A program made the position numbers and the translations under genes. A stretch of 12,866 nucleotides of DNA. It comes from an uncultured Candidatus Melainabacteria bacterium (lineage in GTDB: Bacteria > Cyanobacteriota > Vampirovibrionia > Gastranaerophilales > Gastranaerophilaceae). The stretch is from the NCBI GenBank assembly GCA_934717895.1, contig CAKUZO010000051.1:1-12866 (forward strand). The letters run 5' to 3'. Shown here one piece after another: positions 1 to 6,010 of the stretch. The notes under the pieces were generated by a model. It was not told the DNA's origin, searched no databases, and saw nothing but the letters and a program-made list of their open reading frames with translations. Numbering within the stretch: the stretch's first letter is position 1; every line of letters starts with the position of its first letter.

Positions 1-78
1 GCTGTAATTGATATTCCGGAAGAAAAACCTGAAATGCCGGCTATGCCACAAGGTATGGGCGGAATGGGCGGATTTTAA
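1..78 (+). CDS. groL: GroEL chaperonin, C-terminal end only
   Basis: The window opens in the reading frame of a protein ending A-V-I-D-I-P-E-E-K-P, then a Met/Pro/Gly tail finishing GMGGMGGF and a TAA at 76-78. A short linker followed by Gly-Gly-Met repeats is the hallmark of the disordered C-terminal tail of the 60-kDa chaperonin GroEL, which lies inside the folding cavity. Only 25 codons are present; the rest, and any groES, are to the left of the window. The frame has no in-window start. A hairpin 170 bases downstream is the likely terminator. Identification rests on the tail alone, but that tail is distinctive. Confidence 0.88.
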   Translation, partial: AVIDIPEEKPEMPAMPQGMGGMGGF

Positions 79-102
79 TCCAAGAAATGATAAGTTTGTC
101 TA

Positions 103-119
103 GACTCCGTATCGGAGTC
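103..119. repeat. Small inverted repeat in groL 3' region
   Basis: GACTCCG (103-109) and CGGAGTC (113-119) are perfect inverted copies around a 3-nt loop, and CGGAGT recurs at once (120-125), giving a 7-nt period. There is no T-run after it, so it is a poor terminator candidate. Further right, ATTTTCGTC occurs twice (162-170 and 207-215), and GAAAATC (185-191) faces GATTTTC (206-212). The stretch 79-250 holds no gene that I can see. It looks like degenerate interspersed-repeat material or mRNA 3'-end structure. Confidence 0.5.
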
Positions 120-250
120 CGGAGTGACGTTAATATTTAACTATTATTTAAAACAGTTGCAATTTTCGTCATTCTGAAAAGACTGAAAATCAAGCGATTA
201 GTGTAGATTTTCGTCTTATTTAGAAACTGGTAGACAGTTATTCAAAATTA

Positions 251-290
251 AAAGCGTCGCAATCTATAAAGATTGCGGCGCTTTATTATT
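251..290. terminator. Likely bidirectional intrinsic terminator between groL and gene A
   Basis: AAAGCGTCGCAATC (251-264) pairs with GATTGCGGCGCTTT (271-284) around a TATAAA loop: 14 pairs including one G-T wobble. On the + strand it is followed by a T-rich stretch; on the - strand it is followed by TTTAATTTTG. It sits between convergent groL (+) and gene A (-), so it can serve both. The T-tracts are imperfect, so efficiency is uncertain. Confidence 0.75.
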
Positions 291-375
291 CTAATTCACC
301 ATTTTTAGTCCAAAAATGTTGTCCAGAAGTGGTACTTGGTTCTAAGCTTCTGTATAAATTTCCTTTCCAGAGCTG
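286..375 (-). pseudogene. Out-of-frame remnant of the original C-terminus of gene A
   Basis: In the -1 frame relative to gene A, the - strand is open from 375 to a TAA at 286-288 (doubled TAA at 283-285). It encodes 29 residues ending FWTKNGELE. Paralog B ends YRTKNGEV, so the TKNGE ending is shared. The stop at 286 is adjacent to the terminator hairpin, much like the 10-nt stop-to-hairpin distance of B, whereas A's present stop leaves over 50 untranslated bases. This suggests a one-base indel between about 345 and 375, or a sequencing or assembly error. Only this short tail is involved; the main gene A frame is intact. Confidence 0.5.
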
Positions 376-1412
376 TCAATTAAATGTATTCCTTCTCTAT
401 CTTTCAAAACATGGCATGGAGTTCCATTGTAAATAATCTCAGCACCATTATCCAATTGAGAGAGATCTTTATTATTATGTTTATAATCTATTTCACTTGC
501 GAAATTTTTTGCAAAATTTAATATGCCTCCGGACAAAGGTTTTGGGTTTTCTGAAACAGAAGTGGTTTCAGGATTATCATTGGTTGTATTATCTGTCGTC
601 ACCTGTGTTGTATCTGTCTGGGGTGCAGATGCCGACTTATTTGTATTAACCAATGCTAAAGCTTGATTAGGTGTCAAAGTTCTTTGATTATACTTAAACA
701 TAAGTAGTGCATCTCCGTCCCTTTCAATATAAAAAGGTTTTAGGCCTGCCGGAATTCCTTCTTTTGCTTCAAGCCCAAGAACTATTTTTACATCTGCTTC
801 AAATTTGCTTTTAGTTTGATATGTGTTTTTGCCTACCGTTGTCATAGTAACAAGTTCTTCGCCTCTTTTTCCGTATTTGTTTACAAGATAGCGAGTTTTT
901 TGTCCATTATCATTTTGCCCGATTTCTATCGTTTGTTTTTGACCGTCAACGTAGCGTGTAAGCTGTTTTCCAGTAGCTACAAGCGGCAATTCCTCAGTTG
1001 ATTTAACGGTAGTAGCATCATGAAAAATTCTTATTTTAACACTATCAGCTTCCTCTTTTATTGTTTTTTCAGGAACTTCAACAGGGGCAGTAGTCGCCGA
1101 AGAAGTAGTAGGAGTAGACGAATGAAGTTTATTTAAAATTAAATTCTTAATTTCATTAAACTTGGATTCCGAAATAGTAACCTTTGTACCTTCTTTAAGG
1201 TTCCAGCCGTCAAAGTTTTTAGTTTTGTCATTATATTCAACACTAGCATTTTTAAAGGTTTTATTATTGCCTTGCGAGCTTTTGACGGAAGTTAAAACCT
1301 CAGACCAAATATTGGTATCAATTTTCTTTAAGTCATTTTTAGACAGGTTAAGTTCTTTTGCAATCGCTTGTGTAATTCCCTGACCTCTGCCAATGGTTAT
1401 TTCTGTTGACAT
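342..1412 (-). CDS. Conserved protein of unknown function, paralog A
   Basis: A 356-residue protein that I do not recognise; it is clearly paralogous to the gene at 1625-2368. Shared parts are an N-terminal block (ITIG..GIT.A.A....LS followed by IW..VL..V), a FDGWN.K.G....I....EI block near residue 70, and a central block near residues 145-210 (GKQ.TR.V.G..QTIEI, then RYLVN..G.RGE.LV, GKN.YQT.S). A alone has an extra C-terminal third: a Thr/Asn/Ser/Pro-rich linker, then a possible beta-rich segment around EIIYNGTPCHVL. There is no signal peptide or membrane segment. The start is supported by AAGGAG six bases upstream. It has its own promoter and a long leader. The present stop at 342 may be secondary: a second frame downstream continues with an ending like that of B. 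Function unknown; perhaps a lineage-specific surface, structural or regulatory protein. Confidence 0.8.
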   Translation of the reverse strand: MSTEITIGRGQGITQAIAKELNLSKNDLKKIDTNIWSEVLTSVKSSQGNNKTFKNASVEYNDKTKNFDGWNLKEGTKVTISESKFNEIKNLILNKLHSSTPTTSSATTAPVEVPEKTIKEEADSVKIRIFHDATTVKSTEELPLVATGKQLTRYVDGQKQTIEIGQNDNGQKTRYLVNKYGKRGEELVTMTTVGKNTYQTKSKFEADVKIVLGLEAKEGIPAGLKPFYIERDGDALLMFKYNQRTLTPNQALALVNTNKSASAPQTDTTQVTTDNTTNDNPETTSVSENPKPLSGGILNFAKNFASEIDYKHNNKDLSQLDNGAEIIYNGTPCHVLKDREGIHLIDSSGKEIYTEA

Positions 1413-1523
1413 CTAGCTCTCCTTATATGCTTCTCTTATATATAAATAAAAACATTTGGGTAGTAAGAATTTCAAAAATCAAAATTTATTTTGAGGGTAA
1501 ATAATGCCGTAAACCCACGTTAC
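1413..1523 (-). promoter_or_regulatory. Long 5' leader of paralog A, conserved with that of B
   Basis: Roughly 110 nt separate the predicted transcription start (about 1523) from the ATG at 1412. Segments match the leader of paralog B at nearly constant offset: the GTGTAACGTGGGTTTA region right at the start, AGAATTTCAAAAA (+ strand, 1466 onward; offset 969) and AAAAACATTT (1448-1457; offset 969). The leader ends with AAGGAG. No recognised riboswitch class is apparent. Conservation could be simple duplication or functional RNA. Confidence 0.5.
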
Positions 1524-1529
1524 ACAACG

Positions 1530-1558
1530 AATATAGCGAGTTTTAAGTTTTTACAAAA
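1530..1558 (-). promoter_or_regulatory. Promoter of paralog A
   Basis: On the - strand, TTTTGT (1558-1553), a 17-nt spacer, then TATATT (1535-1530). The -35 region is part of two adjacent near-identical 10-mers, TTTTGTAAAG-like. The whole block 1511-1570 aligns without gaps to 2481-2540 upstream of paralog B (52 of 60 positions identical, constant offset 970), including both hexamers, which supports it being a real promoter. Confidence 0.65.
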
Positions 1559-1579
1559 CTTTACAAAACAAAGATTGAT

Positions 1580-1614
1580 ATAAAAATATCAGGCTACTAA
1601 ATTTAGTAGCCTGA
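1580..1614 (-). terminator. Intrinsic terminator of paralog B
   Basis: TCAGGCTACTAAA (1589-1601) and TTTAGTAGCCTGA (1602-1614) form a perfect 26-base palindrome. It begins 10 bases after the stop of gene B. On the - strand it is followed by TATTTTTATAT, a good T-tract. It lies upstream of the promoter of gene A, so A and B are separate transcription units. Confidence 0.82.
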
Positions 1615-1624
1615 CTGAATCGGT

Positions 1625-2368
1625 TTATACTTCACCATTTTTTGTACGATATACTCGTTCTTCAGGCAGAGTACTTGCGATATCTGCCGGAGCTTCTTGT
1701 TGTGCTTTGTGCTCAGCCAGATATCTACTTTCTGTTTGATATGCATTTTTACCAAATTTTGCAACGGCAACAAGTTTTTCTCCTCTTGTTCCATCTTCAT
1801 TTACAAGATAGCGAACTTTATTTCCATCTTGATCTTTCGTTATTTCAATTGTTTGTAGATTACCATTAACAACTCTTGTAATTTGCTTTCCTTGTGGCAA
1901 ATCTTGCAACATTTGCGGTGTTACCGGCAAACCTGCAATTTCTCTATCAGGAACATCAAACTTAGAACTTTTAACTGGTCCTGCAACGACGGCTTCTCCA
2001 AGATTTAGATCTCCATCAGCGCCTTTTGAACCCAAAGCCATATAGGCATTTGACCTTAGTAGAGTTTGAATTTCTGCCATTTTTTCTTCGTTAATTGTGA
2101 TAGTCTCGCCATTTTTAAAATTCCAACCGTCAAAATCTTTTGAAGCAGGGTTGTAGTCTAGTTTACCACCTACAACTTTATCATGGCCTTCATAATATAC
2201 TCTTGATCCCGGTGTTTCTGAATATACTCCCTGTTGAACTTTTTCTAAAACTTGCCCCCATATCTCTTTGGGTACACTTTTACTCTCGTTTGCGGACAAT
2301 CCTGCACTATTTGCTAAAGCTCCTGTAATTCCTGAAGCTCCGATTGTGATTTGGATTCCATCTGTCAT
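1625..2368 (-). CDS. Conserved protein of unknown function, paralog B
   Basis: A 247-residue protein sharing three sequence blocks with the gene at 342-1412: N-terminal ITIG..GIT, the FDGWNFKNGETITI block, and the central GKQITRVVNG to GKNAYQTES region, which is the best conserved. It is shorter because it lacks the Thr/Asn-rich linker and extra C-terminal segment of A. It ends in TKNGEV. I place the start at 2368 (MTDGIQITIG), not at the earlier in-frame ATG at 2392, because AAGGAG lies seven bases before 2368 and because the protein then aligns with the start of A. No signal peptide, membrane helix or catalytic motif is visible. It has its own promoter and terminator. Function is unknown; I would not assign one. 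Confidence 0.82.
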   Translation of the reverse strand: MTDGIQITIGASGITGALANSAGLSANESKSVPKEIWGQVLEKVQQGVYSETPGSRVYYEGHDKVVGGKLDYNPASKDFDGWNFKNGETITINEEKMAEIQTLLRSNAYMALGSKGADGDLNLGEAVVAGPVKSSKFDVPDREIAGLPVTPQMLQDLPQGKQITRVVNGNLQTIEITKDQDGNKVRYLVNEDGTRGEKLVAVAKFGKNAYQTESRYLAEHKAQQEAPADIASTLPEERVYRTKNGEV

Positions 2369-2493
2369 AATAATCTCCTTTTCTTGTTGCACGCTGTATA
2401 CTTCTTATGCCCATGTAAAAACATTTCAAAAAGTAGAATTTCAAAAAGCAAAATTGAGCGTTGAAGAAAAGAAATCCTTTAAACCCACGCTAC
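2369..2493 (-). promoter_or_regulatory. Long 5' leader of paralog B
   Basis: About 125 nt lie between the predicted transcription start (about 2493) and the ATG at 2368. It shares CGTGGGTTTA near the 5' end, TTTTTGAAATTCT, and AAATGTTTTTA with the leader of gene A in the same order and spacing. It closes with AAGGAGATTATT before the ATG. No known riboswitch is recognised. Confidence 0.45.
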
Positions 2494-2499
2494 ACAAAG

Positions 2500-2528
2500 A
2501 ATATAGACATTTTTAAGATTTTACAAAA
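2500..2528 (-). promoter_or_regulatory. Promoter of paralog B
   Basis: On the - strand, TTTTGT (2528-2523), 17-nt spacer, TATATT (2505-2500). It is equivalent in every position to the promoter of paralog A, including the tandem TTTTGTAAA 10-mers across the -35. It starts only about 30 bases beyond the cysK stop with no terminator hairpin between, so readthrough from cysK may add to its expression. Confidence 0.65.
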
Positions 2529-2559
2529 CTTTACAAAAATCAGTTTTTTGTTATCTTTA

Positions 2560-3480
2560 TCATGCAAACAATATACTTGAAAGGTATCTTTCACCTGTGT
2601 CCGGCAAAATAACAACAATCAATTTACCTTTGTTTTCTTCTTTTTTACCTTCTTTAAGTGCTGCAAACATCGAGGCGCCAGATGAAATTCCGCATAAAAT
2701 CCCTTCTTTTTTAGCAAGAAGTCGTGCTGTATCTATTGCGTCTTCATCTTTTATAGGAACAATTTCATCAACAACTCTTTTATCAAAATTTTTAGGCACA
2801 AAATTCGCACCTATACCTTGAATACCATGCGCACATGCCGGTTTCCCTGCCAAAACTTGCGACTTATACGGTTCAACAGCAATAATTTTTATATTCGGAT
2901 TTTTCTTTTTCAAATTACGCCCTATTCCGGAAATTGTTCCACCTGTTCCAACTCCTGCAATTACAATATCAACCTTACCATCTGTATCATGCCAGATTTC
3001 TTCGGCTGTTGTTTTTTCATGGATTTCTGGGTTTGCAGAATTTTCAAATTGCATTGGAACAAAAGAATTTGGAATTTCTTTACTCAGTTCAAGAGCTTTG
3101 TCAACAGAACCTTTCATTCCCTTTGCTCCCTCTGTTAAAACGAGTTCCGCACCATAAGCTTCCATTAATTTTCTACGTTCAATACTCATTGTTTCGGGCA
3201 TTGTAAAAATGACCTTATACCCCTTTACAGCACAGACAAGAGCAAGTCCAACTCCCATATTACCGCTTGTTGGTTCAATAATAACTGTATCTTTGTTGAT
3301 AAGTCCCTGTTTTTCAGCAACATCGATCATATTATAAGCAGGTCTGTCTTTTATAGATCCGGCAGGATTAAAACTTTCAACTTTTGCGACAATACGAGCT
3401 CCTTTACAGCCATCTAGTTTATTTATTTGCACTAACGGAGTTTTGCCGATTAATTCTAAAATATTATTTTTTATTTCCAT
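2560..3480 (-). CDS. cysK: Cysteine synthase (O-acetylserine sulfhydrylase)
   Basis: A PLP-dependent cytosolic enzyme that makes cysteine from O-acetylserine and sulfide, the last step of cysteine synthesis. The 306-residue length is normal. Visible features: the PLP lysine Lys44 in NPAGSIKDR; the substrate loop PTSGNMG (residues 70-76), where the usual Thr of NTG is Met; MPETMSIERR near 94-103; the QFENSANPEIHEKTT motif; the phosphate-binding loop GVGTGGTISG (176-185); and GISSGAS (264-270), which carries the serine contacting the PLP ring nitrogen. Start: ATG at 3480 preceded by AGAGGTAGG. It has its own extended -10 promoter. Related beta-replacing enzymes (CysM, cystathionine beta-synthase) are less likely given the close match to CysK motifs such as TEGAKGMKG. 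Confidence 0.93.
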   Translation of the reverse strand: MEIKNNILELIGKTPLVQINKLDGCKGARIVAKVESFNPAGSIKDRPAYNMIDVAEKQGLINKDTVIIEPTSGNMGVGLALVCAVKGYKVIFTMPETMSIERRKLMEAYGAELVLTEGAKGMKGSVDKALELSKEIPNSFVPMQFENSANPEIHEKTTAEEIWHDTDGKVDIVIAGVGTGGTISGIGRNLKKKNPNIKIIAVEPYKSQVLAGKPACAHGIQGIGANFVPKNFDKRVVDEIVPIKDEDAIDTARLLAKKEGILCGISSGASMFAALKEGKKEENKGKLIVVILPDTGERYLSSILFA

Positions 3481-3509
3481 AACCCTACCTCTTTTCTATT
3501 TTTGCCAAA

Positions 3510-3518
3510 AGTATAACA
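3510..3518 (-). promoter_or_regulatory. Extended -10 promoter of cysK
   Basis: TGTTATACT on the - strand (3518-3510) is a TGn extended -10 with one mismatch from TATAAT. No good -35 is seen 17 bases upstream, as is common for extended -10 promoters. The start would fall at about 3503, giving a 23-nt leader that contains the cysK Shine-Dalgarno. Confidence 0.6.
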
Positions 3519-3547
3519 CGAAAGAAGATTTAATTTAGAAAACAAAA

Positions 3548-4528
3548 TTATTTCAAATCAATATTTTTTATAAAAGTTTTAGTGAAAAATCGATTGAAAT
3601 AACCATATAAATTTGTTCCAACCATTTTTAACGATTTGCCGTTTTGGCACATCACAATTATTGTTCTTGATTTGTAATGGGTTCCGATAATAGTTCCTAT
3701 TTTTGGCTGCATAATCTCATTTTTGGCAAGAATTTTTTGAGTATATTCTTCATCAAAAATTTTTAGTTTATATGGATTTGGAATAAAATATTTCTTACCG
3801 TAAGTTACATAACATGGTAGCCAAGGGTGAAACGCACGAATTCTTGCATCTATTTGCTCTGCTGTTTCCTTTTCAAAGTCCAACATCATATCAATCGGCT
3901 TTATATTTGGATAATATTGAGCAAAATTTTGGTTTTGTGCTACCGGAATAAGCAATCCATTTTCAAGCTTTGACAAGACATCTGCACACATTTGACGAGC
4001 ATAAAAAACAGTTCTTTCTCTCAACTCCTTTGACGTATCATTGGAAAAAATATCGATTTCTTTTTGCTCCAAAATACCACCATTATCGAATTTTTCATCT
4101 ATTAAATGAAACGTAATGCCCGATTTCTTTTCACCATGCAAAATCGTTTGCAAATAAGGATTTGGACCTCTATATTTGGGTAAAAATGAAGGGTGAACAT
4201 TTACAGATGCAATTGTCGGAATATCAAACACTTCTTTTTTAAGTTTTTCAGACCATGAACCAACAAGCAAAACATCAACATTGAGTCTTAACAGTTCCTT
4301 TTTAAAGGCTTCTGAATTTGCAGAACGCAGTTTTATTTCATGTAACTTCTTCTCTTTGATAAGTGTAAAAACAGAAGAAGATTTAAAAAAATCGTAAAAT
4401 CCTAACACAAATGGCGGGAACTTCATTCGCTCATATCTCATTACTCCAACGACCTCATTCCCTGATAATAGAGTACCTTCTATCAAGTTGGCCAACATAT
4501 CACCATTGCCGATTATTACTACTTTCAT
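3548..4528 (-). CDS. Formyltransferase-fold protein, divergent Fmt-like
   Basis: A 326-residue protein of the N10-formyltetrahydrofolate-dependent formyltransferase superfamily (Fmt, ArnA N-terminal domain, PurN). An N-terminal Rossmann start (MKVVIIGNGD) leads to the catalytic region VNVHPSFLPKYRGPNP with Asn110 and His112, and Asp148 in FDNGGIL, matching the Asn-His-Asp triad of the family. IRAFHPW at 230-236 resembles the C-terminal linker of methionyl-tRNA formyltransferase. The loop that contacts initiator tRNA in classic Fmt (PDRPAGRG-like) is absent; this stretch instead reads RYERMKFPPF followed by an aromatic segment. It could be the organism's Fmt or a sugar or other amine formyltransferase. 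Start at 4528 has AGGAAGG. It follows smpB by 41 bases, probably in the same transcript. Confidence 0.75.
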   Translation of the reverse strand: MKVVIIGNGDMLANLIEGTLLSGNEVVGVMRYERMKFPPFVLGFYDFFKSSSVFTLIKEKKLHEIKLRSANSEAFKKELLRLNVDVLLVGSWSEKLKKEVFDIPTIASVNVHPSFLPKYRGPNPYLQTILHGEKKSGITFHLIDEKFDNGGILEQKEIDIFSNDTSKELRERTVFYARQMCADVLSKLENGLLIPVAQNQNFAQYYPNIKPIDMMLDFEKETAEQIDARIRAFHPWLPCYVTYGKKYFIPNPYKLKIFDEEYTQKILAKNEIMQPKIGTIIGTHYKSRTIIVMCQNGKSLKMVGTNLYGYFNRFFTKTFIKNIDLK

Positions 4529-4569
4529 ATAAACCTTCCTAAAATTTAATAATGCAGCCAGAAATCATT

Positions 4570-5022
4570 TTAATACCTGATTTTAGATGCTCTATCCATT
4601 TCGCGTTTTTGATCTTTACGCGCGATATCTTCACGTTTATCGTGGATTTTTTTACCTTTCGCAAGTCCTATTTCAACCTTGGCAAATCCATGGCTCAAAA
4701 AAACTTCCAAAGGAACTATTGTAAAACTATCTTGCTTCACTTTATTTTGAATTTTTAAAATTTCTTTTTTGGTCATAAGTAATTTTCTTGTACGTTCCGC
4801 ATCGTGATTAAACCTGTTTCCTTGTTCATAAGGTGAAATATGGCATTTATACAAGAAAATTTCATTGTCTTCAATTTTACAAAAGCTATCTTTTAGATTA
4901 ATTGCATTTTTACGAATAGATTTAATTTCGGTACCTGTAAGAACAATACCTGCAATATATTTATCCAAAATAGTAAAATCGTGGAAAGCTTTTCTGTTTG
5001 TTGTAATAACTTTTTTATCCAT
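4570..5022 (-). CDS. smpB: SsrA-binding protein SmpB
   Basis: The tmRNA partner in trans-translation: it binds the tRNA-like domain of tmRNA, puts its C-terminal tail into the mRNA channel and frees stalled ribosomes. The 150-residue protein carries the family landmarks: TTNRKAFHDF near the start, GTEIKSIR (30-37), HISPYEQGNRFNHDAERTRKLL (61-82, RNA-binding face), GFAKVEIGLAKGKKIHDKRE (112-131) and a basic tail. An earlier in-frame TTG at 5049 would overlap the end of the ABC ATPase gene and add residues not seen in the family, so I choose ATG 5022. There is no Shine-Dalgarno; instead an extended -10 sits exactly six bases before the ATG, predicting a leaderless mRNA. tmRNA itself is not in the window. 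Confidence 0.95.
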   Translation of the reverse strand: MDKKVITTNRKAFHDFTILDKYIAGIVLTGTEIKSIRKNAINLKDSFCKIEDNEIFLYKCHISPYEQGNRFNHDAERTRKLLMTKKEILKIQNKVKQDSFTIVPLEVFLSHGFAKVEIGLAKGKKIHDKREDIARKDQKREMDRASKIRY

Positions 5023-5028
5023 AGCCCG

Positions 5029-5037
5029 ATTATACCA
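5029..5037 (-). promoter_or_regulatory. Extended -10 promoter predicting leaderless smpB mRNA
   Basis: TGGTATAAT on the - strand (5037-5029): a perfect TATAAT with a TGn extension. Counting the last T as -7, position +1 is 5022, the A of the smpB ATG. The element lies just upstream of the stop end of the ABC gene (stop 5042-5044). The -35 region (TTTTCT) is poor. Confidence 0.65.
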
Positions 5038-5041
5038 CAGA

Positions 5042-6004
5042 TTATTCAAATAGAAAACATTTTACTTTGTGTGAGCTACCTTTTTCCGGCGGAATACAAG
5101 TTTTACACTTCTCCATAACATAAGGGCACCGTGTATGAAATTTACAACCGTTTGGAAGGTTCGAAGGAGATGGTAAATCCCCTTTCATTATATTTTTAGA
5201 TTTTTTCTCAACTGTTAGTATTTGCGGAACAGAATTTAAAAGAGCCTTAGTATAAGGGTGATAAGGATTTGCAAAGATTTCTGATGTTTTTCCGATTTCT
5301 ACAATTTCGCCCAAGTACATAATTGCAACTCTATCAGCCAAATACTCAATAACACTCATATCGTGAGTTATCAAAAGAAATGTTAGCCCGAACTTTTCTT
5401 TAAGCTCTTTAATCAAGTTTATAACTTGTGCCTGAATACTTACATCTAGTGCACTCACTGGCTCATCTGCAAGGATAAACTCTGGATTAAGCACCAAAGC
5501 TCTGGCTATTGCAATCCTTTGACGTTGTCCGCCGGAAAACTCGTGCGGGTATAAATCTAAACAATTTTCTGAAAGCCCGACAAGTTTTATTTTGTCTTTA
5601 ACAATATTTAATATCTCACTTTTTGATAAGTTAGTATTAATTTCTAATGGCTCTTTCAAAATCTCCCCAATCTTCATCTTTGGATTTAGACTTGCATAAG
5701 GGTTTTGAAAAACCATTTGAATATGTTGACGTAATTCTTTTAATTGCTTTTTGTTCAAAGAAAAAATATTCTGCCCGTTAAAAACAATTCTTCCGGATTT
5801 TGCAGGTTCCAAACCAATAATTGCTTTTGCAAGGGTTGATTTGCCACAACCGGATTCTCCCGCAATCGCAAGAATTTCTCCTTTTTGAATTCCAAGAGAA
5901 ACACCATTTACAGCATGAATAACAACTTTTTCACCAAATATACTTTTATTTGTTGCATATTCTACGGTTAAATTCTCTGTTTTTAAAATCGTATCGCACA
6001 CCAT
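5042..6004 (-). CDS. OppF/DppF-type peptide ABC transporter ATPase
   Basis: A 320-residue ATP-binding subunit of the oligopeptide/dipeptide/nickel importer family; it would sit on the cytoplasmic face and drive uptake by ATP hydrolysis. Motifs in order: Walker A GESGCGKST (49-57), Q-loop Q100 in VFQNPYASLNP, signature FSGGQRQR (156-163), Walker B ILADEP with Asp180 and Glu181, D-loop SALD, and switch His214 in ITHD. The C-terminal extension is the oligopeptide-transporter domain: GDLPSPSNLPNGCKFHTRCP with Cys287, 293, 300 and 316, plus Cys303. Such cysteines bind an Fe-S cluster in some relatives. No OppA, B, C or D partner lies beside it: smpB follows and an unrelated gene diverges upstream. 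The start ATG at 6004 has no Shine-Dalgarno and a -10 six bases before it. Confidence 0.88.
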   Translation of the reverse strand: MVCDTILKTENLTVEYATNKSIFGEKVVIHAVNGVSLGIQKGEILAIAGESGCGKSTLAKAIIGLEPAKSGRIVFNGQNIFSLNKKQLKELRQHIQMVFQNPYASLNPKMKIGEILKEPLEINTNLSKSEILNIVKDKIKLVGLSENCLDLYPHEFSGGQRQRIAIARALVLNPEFILADEPVSALDVSIQAQVINLIKELKEKFGLTFLLITHDMSVIEYLADRVAIMYLGEIVEIGKTSEIFANPYHPYTKALLNSVPQILTVEKKSKNIMKGDLPSPSNLPNGCKFHTRCPYVMEKCKTCIPPEKGSSHKVKCFLFE

Positions 6005-6010
6005 AGGATT

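Noticed and set aside
103..119. The GACTCCG/CGGAGTC hairpin as the groL terminator
   Set aside because: No T-tract follows; the hairpin at 251-284 is much stronger.
342..375. Programmed -1 frameshift at AAATTTA (- strand) to reach the TKNGE ending of gene A
   Set aside because: The heptamer fits the XXXYYYZ pattern, but the zero frame is read as XX XYY YZ, the wrong phase for slippage. A mutation or sequence error is more likely.
1603..1800. A 65-codon - strand frame overlapping the 3' end of paralog B
   Set aside because: It lies inside a better-supported gene in another frame, has no ribosome site and includes the terminator palindrome.
2369..2392. Upstream ATG at 2392 as the start of paralog B
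   Set aside because: The ATG at 2368 has AAGGAG at proper distance and aligns with the start of paralog A; the extra eight residues cover that ribosome site.
5023..5049. TTG at 5049 as the smpB start
   Set aside because: It overlaps the ABC gene stop and adds residues not found in SmpB; the -10 element lies inside the added part.
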